DNA from: Tetrastigma voinierianum
Lineage: Eukaryota > Streptophyta > Magnoliopsida > Vitales > Vitaceae
Reading direction: 5' to 3'
DNA length: 64,000 nucleotides
NCBI GenBank assembly: GCA_016808115.1
Contig: JAEQBH010000130.1
Coordinates: 62,001-126,000, forward strand
Shown here: piece by piece, positions 1 to 10,959 of the stretch
How positions within the stretch are numbered: position 1 is the stretch's first letter
How the letters are laid out: every line of letters starts with the position of its first letter
Translations under genes and position numbers: made by a program
The notes under the pieces: generated by a model
What the model saw: the letters and a program-made list of their open reading frames with translations, nothing else
What the model was told of the DNA's origin: nothing
Database searches by the model: none

Positions 1-454
1 ATGTTTCGAATTCCCTAAGAATGAACATTTATACCAGATTAGGTGTGTCAGCCCCTCTTAATACAAGAAGATATTTGGGATTGTCCTCGCTTATTGGCAG
101 GAACAAAAGATCGATATTTGCCTTTCTCTGAGAAAGGATGTGGAACAGACTCCAAGGGTGGCAGGCAAAGTTACTGTCCCAAGCAGGAAAAGAGGTTCTA
201 TTAAAGACAGTGGGCCAAGCCATACCCACGTTTTGCATGAGTTCCTTTTTACTGTCGGTGTCCTTATGCCAAGAGTTAAAGAAACTGATGAACTAGTTTT
301 GGTGGGGTTCAAAAATGAATGGGGAAAGGCGCATCCACTGGATCAAATGGGATACCCTTTGTCTGAGAAAGGAGAAAGGAGGTACAGGTTTTGGGAGTTT
401 TCACGCTTTTAACCTAGCCATGTTGGCCAAGCACGCTTGGAATTTCATCTCTAA
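1..454 (+). pseudogene. LINE (L1-type) reverse transcriptase fragment, 3' part
   Basis: One reading frame (codons starting at positions divisible by 3) runs from the window edge to about 454. It reads like the thumb and connection part of a plant L1 reverse transcriptase. Visible blocks are WNRLQGWQAKLLSQAGKEV near 141-197, AIPTFCMSSF near 219, FWWG near 297, and IHWIKWDTLC...GGTGFGSF near 333-407, followed by FNLAMLAKHAW. Two in-frame stops break it, TGA at 129-131 and TAG at 294-296. Each sits where Arg (CGA) or Gln (CAG) would fit, so each is one C-to-T change from a sense codon. The palm with its FADD motif lies outside the window. The frame is lost where the hAT-like element begins. Family assignment is secure, but subfamily cannot be told. 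This is a dead copy. Confidence 0.85.
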
Positions 455-473
455 CAGGGACGAATCTATGAGT
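455..473 (+). repeat. Candidate left terminal inverted repeat of the hAT element
   Basis: It starts CAGGGACG and matches the inverted right end at 13 of 19 bases. It also marks where the LINE reading frame fails. Divergence leaves it uncertain. Confidence 0.35.
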
Positions 474-2089
474 GGGCTAAGGTGGGCTTCAGCCCAGGGT
501 AAAAAAAAAAAAAATTATCATTATTCCAGCCCACCCCATTCCAATAAAAAATCCCTCTTTAGTTTTTATTTCATTTAGGGTTTTGATTAAGTTAGAGAGC
601 TTCAGAGAGAGCTTCAGAAATGGGCTTTAAGTCTTTAACGATTTTTCCTCTGGGTAAAGATGCTTTCTTTCTCCGCTCTCTCCTTCGTTCTACTTTCCCA
701 CAGCCGGTTCGCACTTTTGTTTTTCTTTTTAATGAAGCTTTGGGCACATTACAGTTTCTTTTTCTTGTTTGTTTGCTTGAAAAATCGCAGTATCAGCTAA
801 TTTATATCCTGGCCATTGTTAGTGTAATGGTTTCTCGACTTTTCTCCACTAAGACGTCGTTTGGCTGCCGAGAAAACACCAGTAAAAGGCCTCACCGTAC
901 TGTTTTTGGTTTTCTTTTTCTTGCATTTTTTTGCTATTATTATATAATTGATGGGTTCATGTGTTGGCTTTCCAAGCAACTTTGCTTAACCGTTCTTTTT
1001 GTCTTATTTTACATGGATAAAAAGTCATAAAGCAACAAAATGAGTTCATGGAGAGAGGAGCAGAAGAGATTCTCTTGCAAGTGGTCTTTCAAAATTTTTT
1101 TTTATTATTTAAATTTCACATTCTCTTTGTGTGAATCTTTACGAATTGATGACTGTATGTATAAAACACTCTTTTGGAGCGCGGGCCGTTCTTTCTAAGA
1201 CTTTCCATTTGCTATCATCTCCGGTTTGCCTCCCAAAAATGATAGAATTATTAGAGTTTGATATTTTCATTTATTATTGTTTTAAAATTAAAAAAAACAC
1301 TCTTTTAATTATGCGGTTTGTTGAGAACACGTAAAGAAAAGATCATAAAATTTTAAATTATGATTTAATGTGCTGAGTCCATTTTCTTCTTTCAAAAGTT
1401 GATATAATGGCATGTCAAAAAAATATTTTAAGGTTTGTTAGAGCGATTTTATTTATGCATTTATGTATAAAAGGCGGAGAGAAGCAGCGTTCTAACTAGT
1501 TCTAACTCAAAAGACATATGATTGAATTAGGTCCATTTGAGGGGAGCTTTTATTTTTATTTTTATATAGGTTTTAAATCTAATTTTGTGTAAACAAAGCG
1601 GTAAAATTTTATTCATTTCTGTATTTTCTCATCAATCAAACAGGCTATCTACCTTTTTATTTTGTTTTCTTTCTCATAATTTCCTTACTGTTTCCAATTT
1701 TTTTCTTGTAAACTTTTTTATTATTATAGTGGATTCAGTAATAAGTTTGTAATTCAATTAAATTTGATTATACTTGAATGATGAAACTATTAGAACATCT
1801 AGTATGTGTAATTGTACCATTGTTTTTCAAGGGTTTTGGTAGTTTGGTTTTATGAACTCAGTTTTCTGAGTTGCTAATGTTTCTTCCGGTTCTATCACAC
1901 GGGGTATCGTCGGTTGTTGGAGTGGGGAAGCTTTTAGCAGGCCGTTCAATTTCGGGTAAAATTCATAAACTTTGCTAAATTACAAAAAAGAATCTAGATC
2001 TCAATTCTTTTTCTGTTTAAAAAAATAGCTCAATTGATTCTTATCTAGTTTGTTTCTCTAATTTTCAACCATATCTCTACTTTATTAGG
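474..2089 (+). other. hAT 5' leader or intron region, no gene seen
   Basis: An AT-rich stretch between the candidate left terminus and the transposase start. It holds an A14 run at about 501-514 and several short T-rich open frames, the longest at 620-1030 (136 codons). Those frames give hydrophobic, low-complexity products with no family resemblance and are probably chance. A long 5' leader, often with an intron, is usual in plant hAT genes. A pyrimidine stretch followed by TTATTAG just before the ATG at 2090 could be an intron acceptor. Confidence 0.4.
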
Positions 2090-3537
2090 ATGGAAAATCA
2101 AGAACAAAAAAGAGCAAAAACAATTTTTTCGTTCTTCAAAAAGAAAAGTGGAGAAGAAACATCAAATTCTAGTCTTAAACCTTTGAGTTTAGTAGAAGCA
2201 TCAACAAGTGTTGATGTTCCTATGATTCCTACGGTTGTTGAACCTCAAGGTCCTCAACCTCGAACAAAGTTTCAAGGATTCCTTTTGATGAGAATGAGCA
2301 GGCAGATCCACGCATTGCATATTCCAATATGGAAACATCTTGCTTATAATCAAGATGAAGTTAGACGTGCTTATATAAAGTGGGGACCAAACCAACCTAT
2401 CTTGGCTGAGTATCCGATGACTAAAACTGGAGTTCAAAATCGAAGATTTCAAGAGAAGTTAGTACAAAAATTTCCATGGTTAGAGTATTCTATTTCAAAG
2501 ATGCGGCATTTGCTTTCAGTGCTTTGTTTTCAAAAATTCGTGAACCTCTACATCTGCATTTACCATTTGATGGTTTAGTAATTTGGAAGAGGTGAATAAT
2601 GGGGTGAATGTGTTTTCTTGTCATACATATGGGAGATCTGTTCCACACACGATATCTTTGTGAGAAGTGTTGGCGTTGAAAAGATATATTGGGGCATTGA
2701 TAAAGTTATGGTGTTCAAGTTCGGAAGAAATAAAGAAAAATCGGTGCGTCTTAAGGCTACCATTGATAGTGTTCAATGGCTTACTACTGAGGATGTGCCC
2801 GAGGAAGTCGTGATGAATGAAAATGTCAAGGCAGTGGTAATCTAGTGAGATGATTAGTTTGATGGCAAAGTTGAATGTTGAGATAAATGATGTTGTCTTA
2901 GAAGCTCCGAGGAAATGCAAAGTATCGTCTACTATGATCCAAAAGATATTTTTGCATATTCTAGCTACTAAAGTAAGAGAAAAAATCCGTGAAAGAAGTT
3001 GGAAATGCAAAGTTTGTATTTTAGTTGATGAAGCAAGGATCACGTCAAATAAAGAACAAATGGCAATTGTTATGAGATTTGTTGATGTTGGGGGTTTTGC
3101 GGGGAGAGATTTTGAGATTGTACATGTTAAAGATACCACTTCTTTAACTCTTAAGAAAAAAATATCAAAGTTCTTACTACGACACAATTTTGCACATTCG
3201 AGATTCACGAGGTCAGGATATGATGGTGCTAGGCATGCGTGTGCATTAATGGATTGCAAGCTTTGTTACTTAATGAATGATATGCATACTATGTTCATTG
3301 CTTTGCTCATTGTTTACAACTTGCATTAGTTGCAGCTAGCCGAAGATGAATTTGATATGGCAATTCTTTTCCAAATTGACATGCATTGTCAATCTTATTA
3401 ATGCTTCTCCTAAGCGTCATACAGAGTTGCGATCTGCCCAAGCTATTGAGATTGAAAGGGGGATAACTCTTCCCGTGTATTTTGTTAGTCATATGAATGC
3501 TTGTATTATTAAATATAGTTTAGCCCGGGATAAATAA
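2090..3537 (+). pseudogene. hAT transposase remnant (TTF-type N-terminus plus DUF4371-like region)
   Basis: The N-terminus (ATG 2090) carries a basic IFSFFKKKS motif. Next come IPIWKHLAYNQDEVRRAYI and FPWLEYSISK, which match the TTF zinc-finger entry segment of plant hAT transposases. In 2850-3329 the blocks ATKVREKIRE, CILVDEAR, KEQMAIVMRFVD and VHVKDTTSLTLKK are DUF4371-like, followed by GYDGA. WQFFSKLTCIVNL and the AQAIEIE block come at 3359-3450. Frame changes are needed near 2270, 2500, 2590, 2845 and 3330. The RNase H-like catalytic half after AQAIEIE and the C-terminal hAT dimerisation domain are absent. The sequence runs instead straight into the terminal repeat, so an internal deletion removed them. 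It cannot encode active transposase. Confidence 0.8.
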
Positions 3538-3557
3538 AAATCCTGGCTCCGTCCTTG
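3536..3557 (-). repeat. Right terminal inverted repeat of the hAT element
   Basis: AATCCTGGCTCCGTCCTTG, read on the other strand, is a typical start of plant hAT elements of the TTF transposase group. It lies 19 bp after the last coding remnant. Confidence 0.6.
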
Positions 3558-4440
3558 TTTCCGAGCTTATCAATATGCTCAAGACAGTTGAATTTCTTCC
3601 AAGGAGGGTAAAGCTATGATGCTTATGAAACCTTCTAATTTTGAGAAAGTTCTAAGAATAAAGAAGAAGAAGAAGCCACTAAGACAAAAGGAGGTATGAT
3701 TAAGAAGAAAGACAAAGAGAATGCCCAAAAGGAACTTGCTTCCACTGTGCCATATGCGTCACCACCCTTCCTTAGGGCATCCTTTAAATGAAATCACTGA
3801 ACCTTGTAGAAGTTAAATTACCAATATGACCTTCAATCTTCGAGAGTTGCTTTCTTGAGGTAAGATTATAGCAGTCGATTGGTCAATGAAAATAAAATAT
3901 TTCTCTTAGGATTAATAAAAGAAAATAGGGTAAAATAGGTTACTGCTTTCTCTTTTATCTATTTTAATTTAATTGATATATTTCTATTTACACCCCAATT
4001 TTATATCTATAAATATCATTCAAATTTGCTTTAATTTTTTTAATTGGAGACAATAAATTTTTTCAATATTGTTATCTTTTAACTTTTTTTTTAAATCACT
4101 ACCATTTTAATGCAAACTTATATTATTTTAGTATTTCATACATAAATTCCAAATCACTACTGTTTTCTTTAAAAATAAAAAGTTTATCGGTCCTCAAGAT
4201 GAAAAAAAAATTGAATCAAAATGTCTACTTGGTTTAGCATCACAATGAAACTAATATACTTGTGTTACGATAATATAACTTTATTATTATTATTTTTTAT
4301 TCAATGGAGGGGGAACCCCGAAAACACCAAACTTACATATTGCAAGTGGTTGACTTGGCACATATAAGAGACCGACCTTATCTCATGTAGTATTTCTAAT
4401 GCATTTTTCGATTAGGTTCTCCATCTTGTAGCTATTCTTG
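3558..4440. other. AT-rich spacer, no gene recognised
   Basis: Mostly low-complexity A/T with an AAG-rich patch at about 3660-3720. I see no open frame with family resemblance, no RNA gene and no terminal repeat. Base composition changes sharply to GC-rich at about 4440-4500, taken here as the edge of the Tat-1 element. Confidence 0.5.
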
Positions 4441-5799
4441 GTTGTACTTGATTATGCCTTTTCAACGGGGCCCAGAATTTGGAACATTGTTTGGAGTCGT
4501 TGGTGGGACACGAATTTCTTCTGGCGAGAACAGTGCCGAGCAGCGTTGTTCTCCTCTGCAAAAGCAAAAAAAAAAAAAAAAAAAAAGAGAGAGAAAGAAG
4601 GGCCGGCGGGGGCTTCTCTCGTAGCCGCTCCGATGCCTAAGTCAGTTCCTCGTGGGAGAAAAGATAGAGAGGCGCAGAGGGCGAATGTGTTGCGTACCTT
4701 TTCCTTGGAGTGGGGTGGCTTTTGGTATTTATAGTATGTTTCCCGATTGGATGGTGATTAGGATTCTTTCCCATTGGATGGATATTTTCTTTGCTTTTAT
4801 CGGTATGGATTAGATTAGGAATATTGAAGAGTAGTTTATTTAGAATTATCTTTCTTATCATTGGTGGGATCAGGCTTGATGGAAGTGGGATGGTTTGTTA
4901 TATCGTGAATTATCTTATTTCCTTCTTGGTGAGATTTAGTTGGATTTGCGGGATTATTCTATTTCTCTGCTCCGATGGGATTTAGTTTGATTTGTAGAAT
5001 GTGTGCTTTCTCGATTACCCGTAACCGGCCTTTGGGCGGCCAGTTACGAGCCTTCGTGCAGGGTGGCGTCAAAGGCGAGTGTATCAATCGTACACCTCTT
5101 CTTTGGTTGGCGGAGTGGGCTGCTGAGCTCATTTTCAAAACCTATCGGTGCCCCCGACCCTTGTGTGCGGTGTGCGTGGGCAAGATTTGTAGCGTTCTCG
5201 CTGTCAGGATGCAATTTTCACGTGTGCGCTTTCGGGAAGTGCGGGTTGAGTTGGGCTTGATCGCGTCATCACGTCGCCTCGATGTGATGTGACTCTGCCG
5301 GTTTTCGCGGCTCATTTCTCCACTTCTTTCGGTTTCCTTTTGTTTCTTTCGCGGACAATCTCATCTTGTGTGCCTAATCTTGAAACTTTTCTTCGCTTTT
5401 AATGAGTTAGTCTTCCCTCTTCCTTAATTTCCATTTTAAATATTTTTGTGCGGGGATCCTTTTACGGCGTCTTTCTGCAGATAAAGCTAATACAATGTTG
5501 TTCTGGGACCGCTGCGTCTTTCTCTCTTTAGCGTGCGTTCGGACGTACGTTGAGCGTTAGGGTTAAGTCAGCCAGTTTGGTTCCGCTCATGCACTGTTGC
5601 TCACCGCGGTTTGGTGCGTGCTCGCAACGTGTTGGAGGTGATTCTTCGGTATTCTTAGGTTACAGGCGAATAGCGGCGCCTTCGATCTATCTACCGGGGT
5701 CGATCTTCGAGATGCTCCAGGGGCGCCCCCTTTTCCCTTGGACAAGGGTAAGGGAAGAGTAGACCAGATTAAGTATCCTGGGGGGTCAGAATACCTAAA
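4441..5799. other. GC-rich distal part of Tat-1, no domain recognised
   Basis: It contains an A-run of about 22 at 4567-4588 and GC-rich sequence from about 5000. Short open frames on the plus strand (4438-4734, 4975-5292, 5550-5762) have no recognisable domain. TATTTATAG at 4726-4734 could act as a TATA element for the downstream plus-strand ORF. This stretch may include the 3' LTR of Tat-1, but I could not match it to the 5' LTR remnant. Confidence 0.35.
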
Positions 5800-7950
5800 A
5801 TCCTCAGTTCAGAATGCTTTGGTTGTGGGGCCTAGCAAGGTTGGTCCCTTGTATGGGGCCACTTTCGCTAGGCGTTACCGACCTCCTTTTGGCGTCAGTC
5901 ACGGTCTCACTTGATGTTTTGACCTCCTATGTGGTTTCTGTACCTAAGATGGTATGCTTAACTTTGATAGCTTTCGATAATGGTCTTTGCCCTGCGCATC
6001 CCATGTAAAAGGGGTTTCTTGACACTTAATGTCTGTCCTTCTTAACTTTCGCCCAATGGCTGGGGTATTTTGGTTTTCTTTAGGGACAGGGGGCTCGGTG
6101 TTCCTAGTATAGCTTTGCTCCTTTATCTTTTAGTGAAGGAAGCCGCGGGGGCTTCCTGTATTTTTCGAGAGCGTGCGGCGCTCCTCCCCAGTGATTCCAG
6201 GTCTTCCCTCCTCTCCACGGGCTTTGGGCGTTCCCCTTGTTGTCCAGCGACCGCGGTGGGAATATGACCCCCTTGACCAAGCACGACACCACGGGTTGGG
6301 TTTGCTTGGAGTACAGAAGGCTCTACGTGAGTGTCGCTTTGTTTTTGGTATAATCTTTATGAGGTCATTGGATATCTCTAATTCTGCATTATCCATGTAC
6401 CTCTCAGGTGCTCGACTCGATCTCAGCCCTGAAGATGACGTCATAGTGCGAAGTTGGCTGTAGGTGTCTGCGATCCTGCACGGGTGATGGTCGGATATTC
6501 ACGGCCGCCCAGGCTCGAGGTGGTCAGCTCTTGTTGTTTTGAGGCCATACCTCCTTCCACTATAAGTCTCTCCCATTGGGCCTTCCCGGCTGCCAAGCCT
6601 AAGGGAAGCTTCTGGATTCAGTGGAAGCCTTGTCTCGGAGATCGGAAGTGAAGCAGGAAAAACCTTGGACTCAGTTGAGAAGAGACCTGACCAGCACGGG
6701 GCAAGGTTCGAGAATTGGCGTCTTCCTCTTCCCCTTCTACCCACGTTCGAACATCGGCGCAGATGTTGTCGCCTTCGGCTGAGGTCTTTAAAGCTTTGAG
6801 TTCGCAATCCGTTGCGGGTCATTTGCAAAGGCAAGTCTCCTCCCAGGAGGTGTCGACGGCCGTAAAGCGATAAATTACCCATCACATTTGGAATCCTCCT
6901 GCGCAAAGCGTTAAGCCACCTTCCTCGAGGTCAGAAGAGTTGAAGAGGAAGGGTTCCGAAACTGGCGAGGATGGCGACTCCTTGCTCCTCAACGCCGAGC
7001 TTGCGGCGGGCGCTGTCTCGTCCATCCTTAAAGATTATGATCTCAAGAGGTCGGACTCATTGCTGTTGGCTTGGCTGCATCCTCAGGGGGGTTGCCTGTA
7101 GTTCCCATATCACCATGGAGTGTCGATTTCGACTGAGTTGGGTGTTGATCTTTTGTTAGATCATTGATCTTACCCCAGGTGTGACAGGTGGCTACTCATT
7201 TGAAGAGTTTGGCTAAAAAAGCCAATCTAAGCGGCCGTACCAAAATTTGTCGGGTTTACAAGGCGGTGGCTTCACTTACATGCGAGGCGGACTAGGCTGC
7301 GGGATCGGGTCGCGTGTATGACGAGCAATGAAGCTTAAGTCTGATTTGAAGCATACCGCGTCGGCCAGTGCTCGGGCAGAAGGTAGAGAAGATGAGGTCG
7401 AAGCGGCAGGAGCGGCCCGAGCGAGCTTCGGAGGTTCGGGATGAGCGCTGCGGACGCGCAAAATGACTTGCTAGGGCCGGGAGGCGGGTTGCGATGCGCG
7501 GTGAGGCTTCAGATGGTTAGGGATGAGCTTCTTACATCCCAAGGCGAGATGTAGGAGTCTAAGGAAGAGCTACGTGCGGTGAGATGGATGCAGCGATAAG
7601 GCGGTATTCTTGGGCCGGAACGTCGTGGGGCCTGCGAGGGCGGTCGGTGGAACACGGCGAGGAGTTTCGTGGGCTGCGTGGGGATCTTCATCAACAAGTA
7701 ACTCTGGTTGCTCAGCGGGATGAAGTTATAGGAAGATTGAGGATGAGGCTGTGCTCGATGGGCTTCTTAATTGGCTTGCCTTCAGAGGAAAGGCTCTTGT
7801 GCTACCAGGCTTTGGAGCTTCAACCTTGACATCCCCCAGTGACGAGGGAGAATTTGAGGAGTCTCTCTGCGTTGACTATTACGGAGGAGAATCGGACGCC
7901 CCCGTGAGACCAGAAACTCCTTTCTTCTCCTTCTACTCCTCCTTTTGATG
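5800..7950 (+). pseudogene. Antisense extra ORF of Tat-1, similar to the 'putative gypsy type transposon' family
   Basis: This plus-strand, GC-rich, frameshifted coding remnant runs opposite to the Tat-1 pol. Readable pieces are RDRGLGVPSIALLLYLL near 6080-6130 and LVVQRPRWEYDP near 6233-6268, followed by a segment to LSPEDDVIVRSWL near 6465. A Ser/Arg-rich middle comes next (about 6690-7010, with SAEVFKALSSQSVAGHLQRQ), then a charged, coiled-coil-like C-terminal part (about 7590-7760, with VTLVAQRDEVIGRLR). It ends with an acidic tail at about 7840-7945. The first blocks resemble the plant family Pfam calls 'putative gypsy type transposon' (PF04195), recalled and not searched. Such ORFs are known between pol and the 3' LTR of Tat elements. 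No single long frame survives. Function is unknown even in intact copies. Confidence 0.5.
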
Positions 7951-8129
7951 CTTGATTTCCCGCGCACCTCTTCGCTTGCCTGACGTCGATTTTTATTTTA
8001 TTTATTTTTTGCTGGGCCTCGGACCCAGGACGTATGTAGCCTTTTCCTTAATAAATGTTCTTTTTTACCACTTTTGTCTCTACTTATCATTTATTTGTTT
8101 GCATGAAGCTGAACTAATTTCTTGAGTGC

Positions 8130-10110
8130 GTAGCTGAGTTGAGAATGTGAGTTGAAGCGGTGAGCTGAAATTAAAATTCATAGGGCTCTGGCGATGAGGC
8201 CTTATAAATTTGAATAACCTAAATTTGATTTGACTCTTAGGTTGCATGCTTTGTGCGAAGAGTAGTACGGCTCGTCAAAGCGAAATTTGATGTTGGGCTC
8301 AGGTATTTGAGGGCCTTGTGGGTTGAATAGCCTGAGTTGATCGACTCTTAGGTTGCATGGCCTGTGTAGAGTAGTCTAGCTTGTCATACTGAGCTGCTAG
8401 GCTCCGGGCGCTAAGGCCTTGTGGGATTTGAATAACTGGTGATCGACTCTTGGGGGCATGACTGTACTTGATAGTCACAGCTAAGTCATACTAATTTGCT
8501 AGACTCAGGGCCGGGCCTTATTAATTTGAATATCTGGCGTCGACTCTTAGGGTGCATGGCTGTGTAGAGTAGTCGAACTACGTCAAGCGACAGCTGAAGC
8601 TCGGTATTTGGCCTTGTGGGGAATAACTGAGGCGATCGAGCTCTTAGGGCTGCGTGGCTGTCTGATAGTCCCAGCTCGTCAAACTAATTTGTTGGGCTCC
8701 GGTATTTGACCTTGTGGGCGAACTTTGACCCGATCGACTCTTAAATTTGCATGACGCTGTGCCAGTGGTCTACTTCGTCAAGCGAGTTGTTGGACTCCCG
8801 GCCCCGAGGCCTTGTGAAATTTGAATAACTGGTGATCGACTCTTAGGCTGCGTAGCTGTGCGAGAGTAGTCACAGCTCGTCATCTTTGAGTTTGCCCCTA
8901 GGCTCGGCCCGGCCCGAATATATGAGTTGGAATAACCCAGTTGATCGGCTCTTGGGGCTGTGGCTGTGTGGTGGTCGAACTCGTCAAAGCCCGAGGCTGG
9001 CGGAGCTCAGGCGTGAAGACCTTGTGGGGGTTTGAATAACTAGGCGATCACGACTCTTAGGAATTTCACATAGCGTGCGGAAGTAGTCTAACTCGTGGCT
9101 TGTTTGTTGGGCTCAGGCGGCCCGAGGCCTGTGGGGCTGAATAACTGGTGATCGACTCTTAGAGCACACATGGCACAGTGTGAGTAGTCTAGCTTGTCAA
9201 GCGACTCTTGGGCTCAGGGCCACTGAGGGCCTTGTAATTTGAATAACTTTGGTGATCGACTCTTAGAAATTTGCATCGTTTATGCGGAAGTAGTGGCTTC
9301 GTCAAGCGGCTGGCTGGGCTCCGGCGATGAGGCCTTGTGGGGTGATGCTGGCGTCGACTCTGGCTGCATGGCACGTCACCGAGTAGTCTAGCTCGTGAGC
9401 TAAGGCTCTTTGGGCTCGGGCGAACTTTGGCGTGTGAAAAGTTTGAATAAGCAGGATTGATTTGAGTCTTAGGGTACGCATGGCTGTGCGAGTAGTCGAG
9501 CTCGTCAGCTGATTCTTTGGGCTCAGGCGGCGGGCCTTGTGGGGCTGAATAGCTGACGATCGACTCTTGGTGCATGGCTGTGCGAGTGTCCCAGCTCGTG
9601 TGGCGACTGGCGGAGCTCAGGCGAGGCCTTGTGGTGAATAACTGAGGCGATCTTACTCTTAAATTTGCATGGCTGTCTTGAGTAGTCTAGCTCGTCAGCC
9701 GACTCTTGAGCTCGGAGCCCGGCCCCGAAGGCCCAATGAAATTTGAATAACGAGGCGTCGACTCTTAGAGCTGCGTGGCAATGCGAGTAGTTGAGCTCGT
9801 CGAGCTAAAATTTCTTTGGGCTCGGGCGATAAGGCCTTGTGGAGTGAGATAACTGTTGATCTAACTCTTGAAGGCACATATGGCTGTGCGGGAGTAGTCT
9901 AGCTCGTCAAAGGCGGCTGGAGCTCCGGCGCGGGCCTTGTGGGCTGAATAGCTTGAGGCGGTTGACTCTTAAGGCTGCGTGGCTGTGTAGAGTAGTCAGA
10001 CGTGGCCCAATTTGTTGGACTCCGGCCAGGCCTTATTAGGTGAATATCTTTGGTGATCTGACTCTCTTAAGCATGGCACGGTGCGAGTAGTTGAGCTGTC
10101 AAGCCCGAGC
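8130..10110. repeat. Tandem array, about 19 copies of a roughly 102-bp unit
   Basis: The landmark GATCGACTCTTAG, or a variant, recurs at about 8231, 8341, 8444, 8541, 8638, 8735, 8838, 8944, 9051, 9153, 9258, 9355, 9463, 9561, 9653, 9759, 9863, 9963 and 10060. Spacing is 93-110 bp, mean about 102. Each unit reads roughly: GGCCTTGTGGG, then TTTGAATAACT, then the landmark, GCATGGCTGTGCGAGTAGTC, AGCTCGTCAAG and TTGGGCTC. Copies differ by many small insertions and deletions, for example AAATTTG or CTTTGG where neighbours have a short G/C run. The array separates Tat-1 pol from its antisense ORF. Confidence 0.9.
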
Positions 10111-10959
10111 TGCTACGTGCAGCCATTCGACTTCGATTTTTTTTTTTTTGGAAAGATGCGAGTGTCTTTAATGCTGGCTCATGGAGAACTGGAAACGATT
10201 TGCACGAATTTCCAAGTGCTTTAGCCTTCTTATCAAACCAGCGACTCATTCTTACTAGGTTGCTCACCCGGATATTCCTACCCTTACAGTGTCTTGAGAT
10301 CTGTCTGAAATGAATCGTCGAGCTTGATCGTCTTCACGGGGATCGCATGAGGATTTGGTTACGATTTGTTGGGCCTGCGCTTGTGGGAGTTGTATTTTCC
10401 CTAGTCTCCCCCTTTATGAGAGTTATGTTATTCCCTAACCAGTGCTGGGAATGTCGAGAGAAGGCGTTTCATTTCTTGTGTCGCTTTCTCTATTTTTTGT
10501 TCTTCTTTCTCTTCCTCTCCTTTCTTCCTTTTTTTTTTTTTTTTTTTTTTTTTTTTCTTTCTCTTTCATTCTCTCTTCCTTCCTTTATTATTTTCTTCCA
10601 CATCTCATTCTCCCTTTTTCCTTTCCTTTCGCACAAACCCTTTCCATCCCTTTTTTCCTCTTCTCATCTTTTCCACCTCTCTGTTCTTCTTCTCTTTATT
10701 TTCATCTCGTTTTCCTTTCCTCTTTCCTTCTTGAGGGTTTTTTTTTTTTGAGGGAACCGCTTGTACTGTGTACTTTCGAGGTGTAATAGGTGACAACTGC
10801 GATTGTAATTGAATGCGGTGATTGGGAATAAAGAGAGAACTTTTTCCTTTTGATCATGAACTTTCACATTAGTTGTATGTAATTTTGATCATTATGTCTG
10901 AAATTTGTTTGAGGCGTCTAATAAAATAACCGATGCGCCTTTCAATCGTCATACGGGAA
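10111..10959. repeat. Tat-1 3' untranslated segment with a long pyrimidine tract
   Basis: From about 10480 to 10740 the plus strand is almost all C and T, including a T-run of about 30 at 10527-10556. The Tat-1 sense strand is therefore a purine tract of about 260 bases. The open frames reported across it are low-complexity Phe/Ser/Leu (plus) or Lys/Arg/Glu (minus) and are not genes. The rest of the segment shows nothing recognisable. It lies just downstream of the integrase remnant in element orientation. Confidence 0.7.

Larger units (their letters stand above)
455..3557 (+). mobile_element. Decayed hAT-superfamily DNA transposon
   Basis: The transposase remnant at 2090-3537 is of the plant hAT type with a TTF-like zinc-finger N-terminus. 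The right end, 3536-3557, has the wording typical of this group's 3' terminus and reads inward from the right as CAAGGACGGAGCCAGGATTT. A degraded partner at 455-473 begins CAGGGACGAATC and matches 13 of 19 positions. The left side just inside is also hAT-like, with a GTGGGCTTCAGCCCA palindromic stretch near 483-500. The element interrupts a LINE fragment. The 8 bases on either side (447-454 and 3558-3565) do not form a convincing target duplication, and the LINE frame does not resume on the right. Right end fairly sure, left end tentative. Confidence 0.6.

Noticed and set aside
620..1030. 136-codon plus-strand open frame as a gene
   Set aside because: T-rich, hydrophobic low-complexity product inside the hAT leader with no family resemblance.
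2621..3259. 212-codon minus-strand open frame
   Set aside because: Opposite the hAT transposase blocks, with no resemblance of its own.
4487..4505. TTGGAGTCGTTGGTGGGA as a plus-strand Tat PBS
   Set aside because: Only loosely similar to the TGGCGCC type, with no LTR upstream and no plus-strand gag downstream.
10347..10786. Phe/Ser/Leu-rich plus-strand and Lys/Arg/Glu-rich minus-strand open frames
   Set aside because: They are translations of the pyrimidine tract. Any C/T-only sequence lacks stops.
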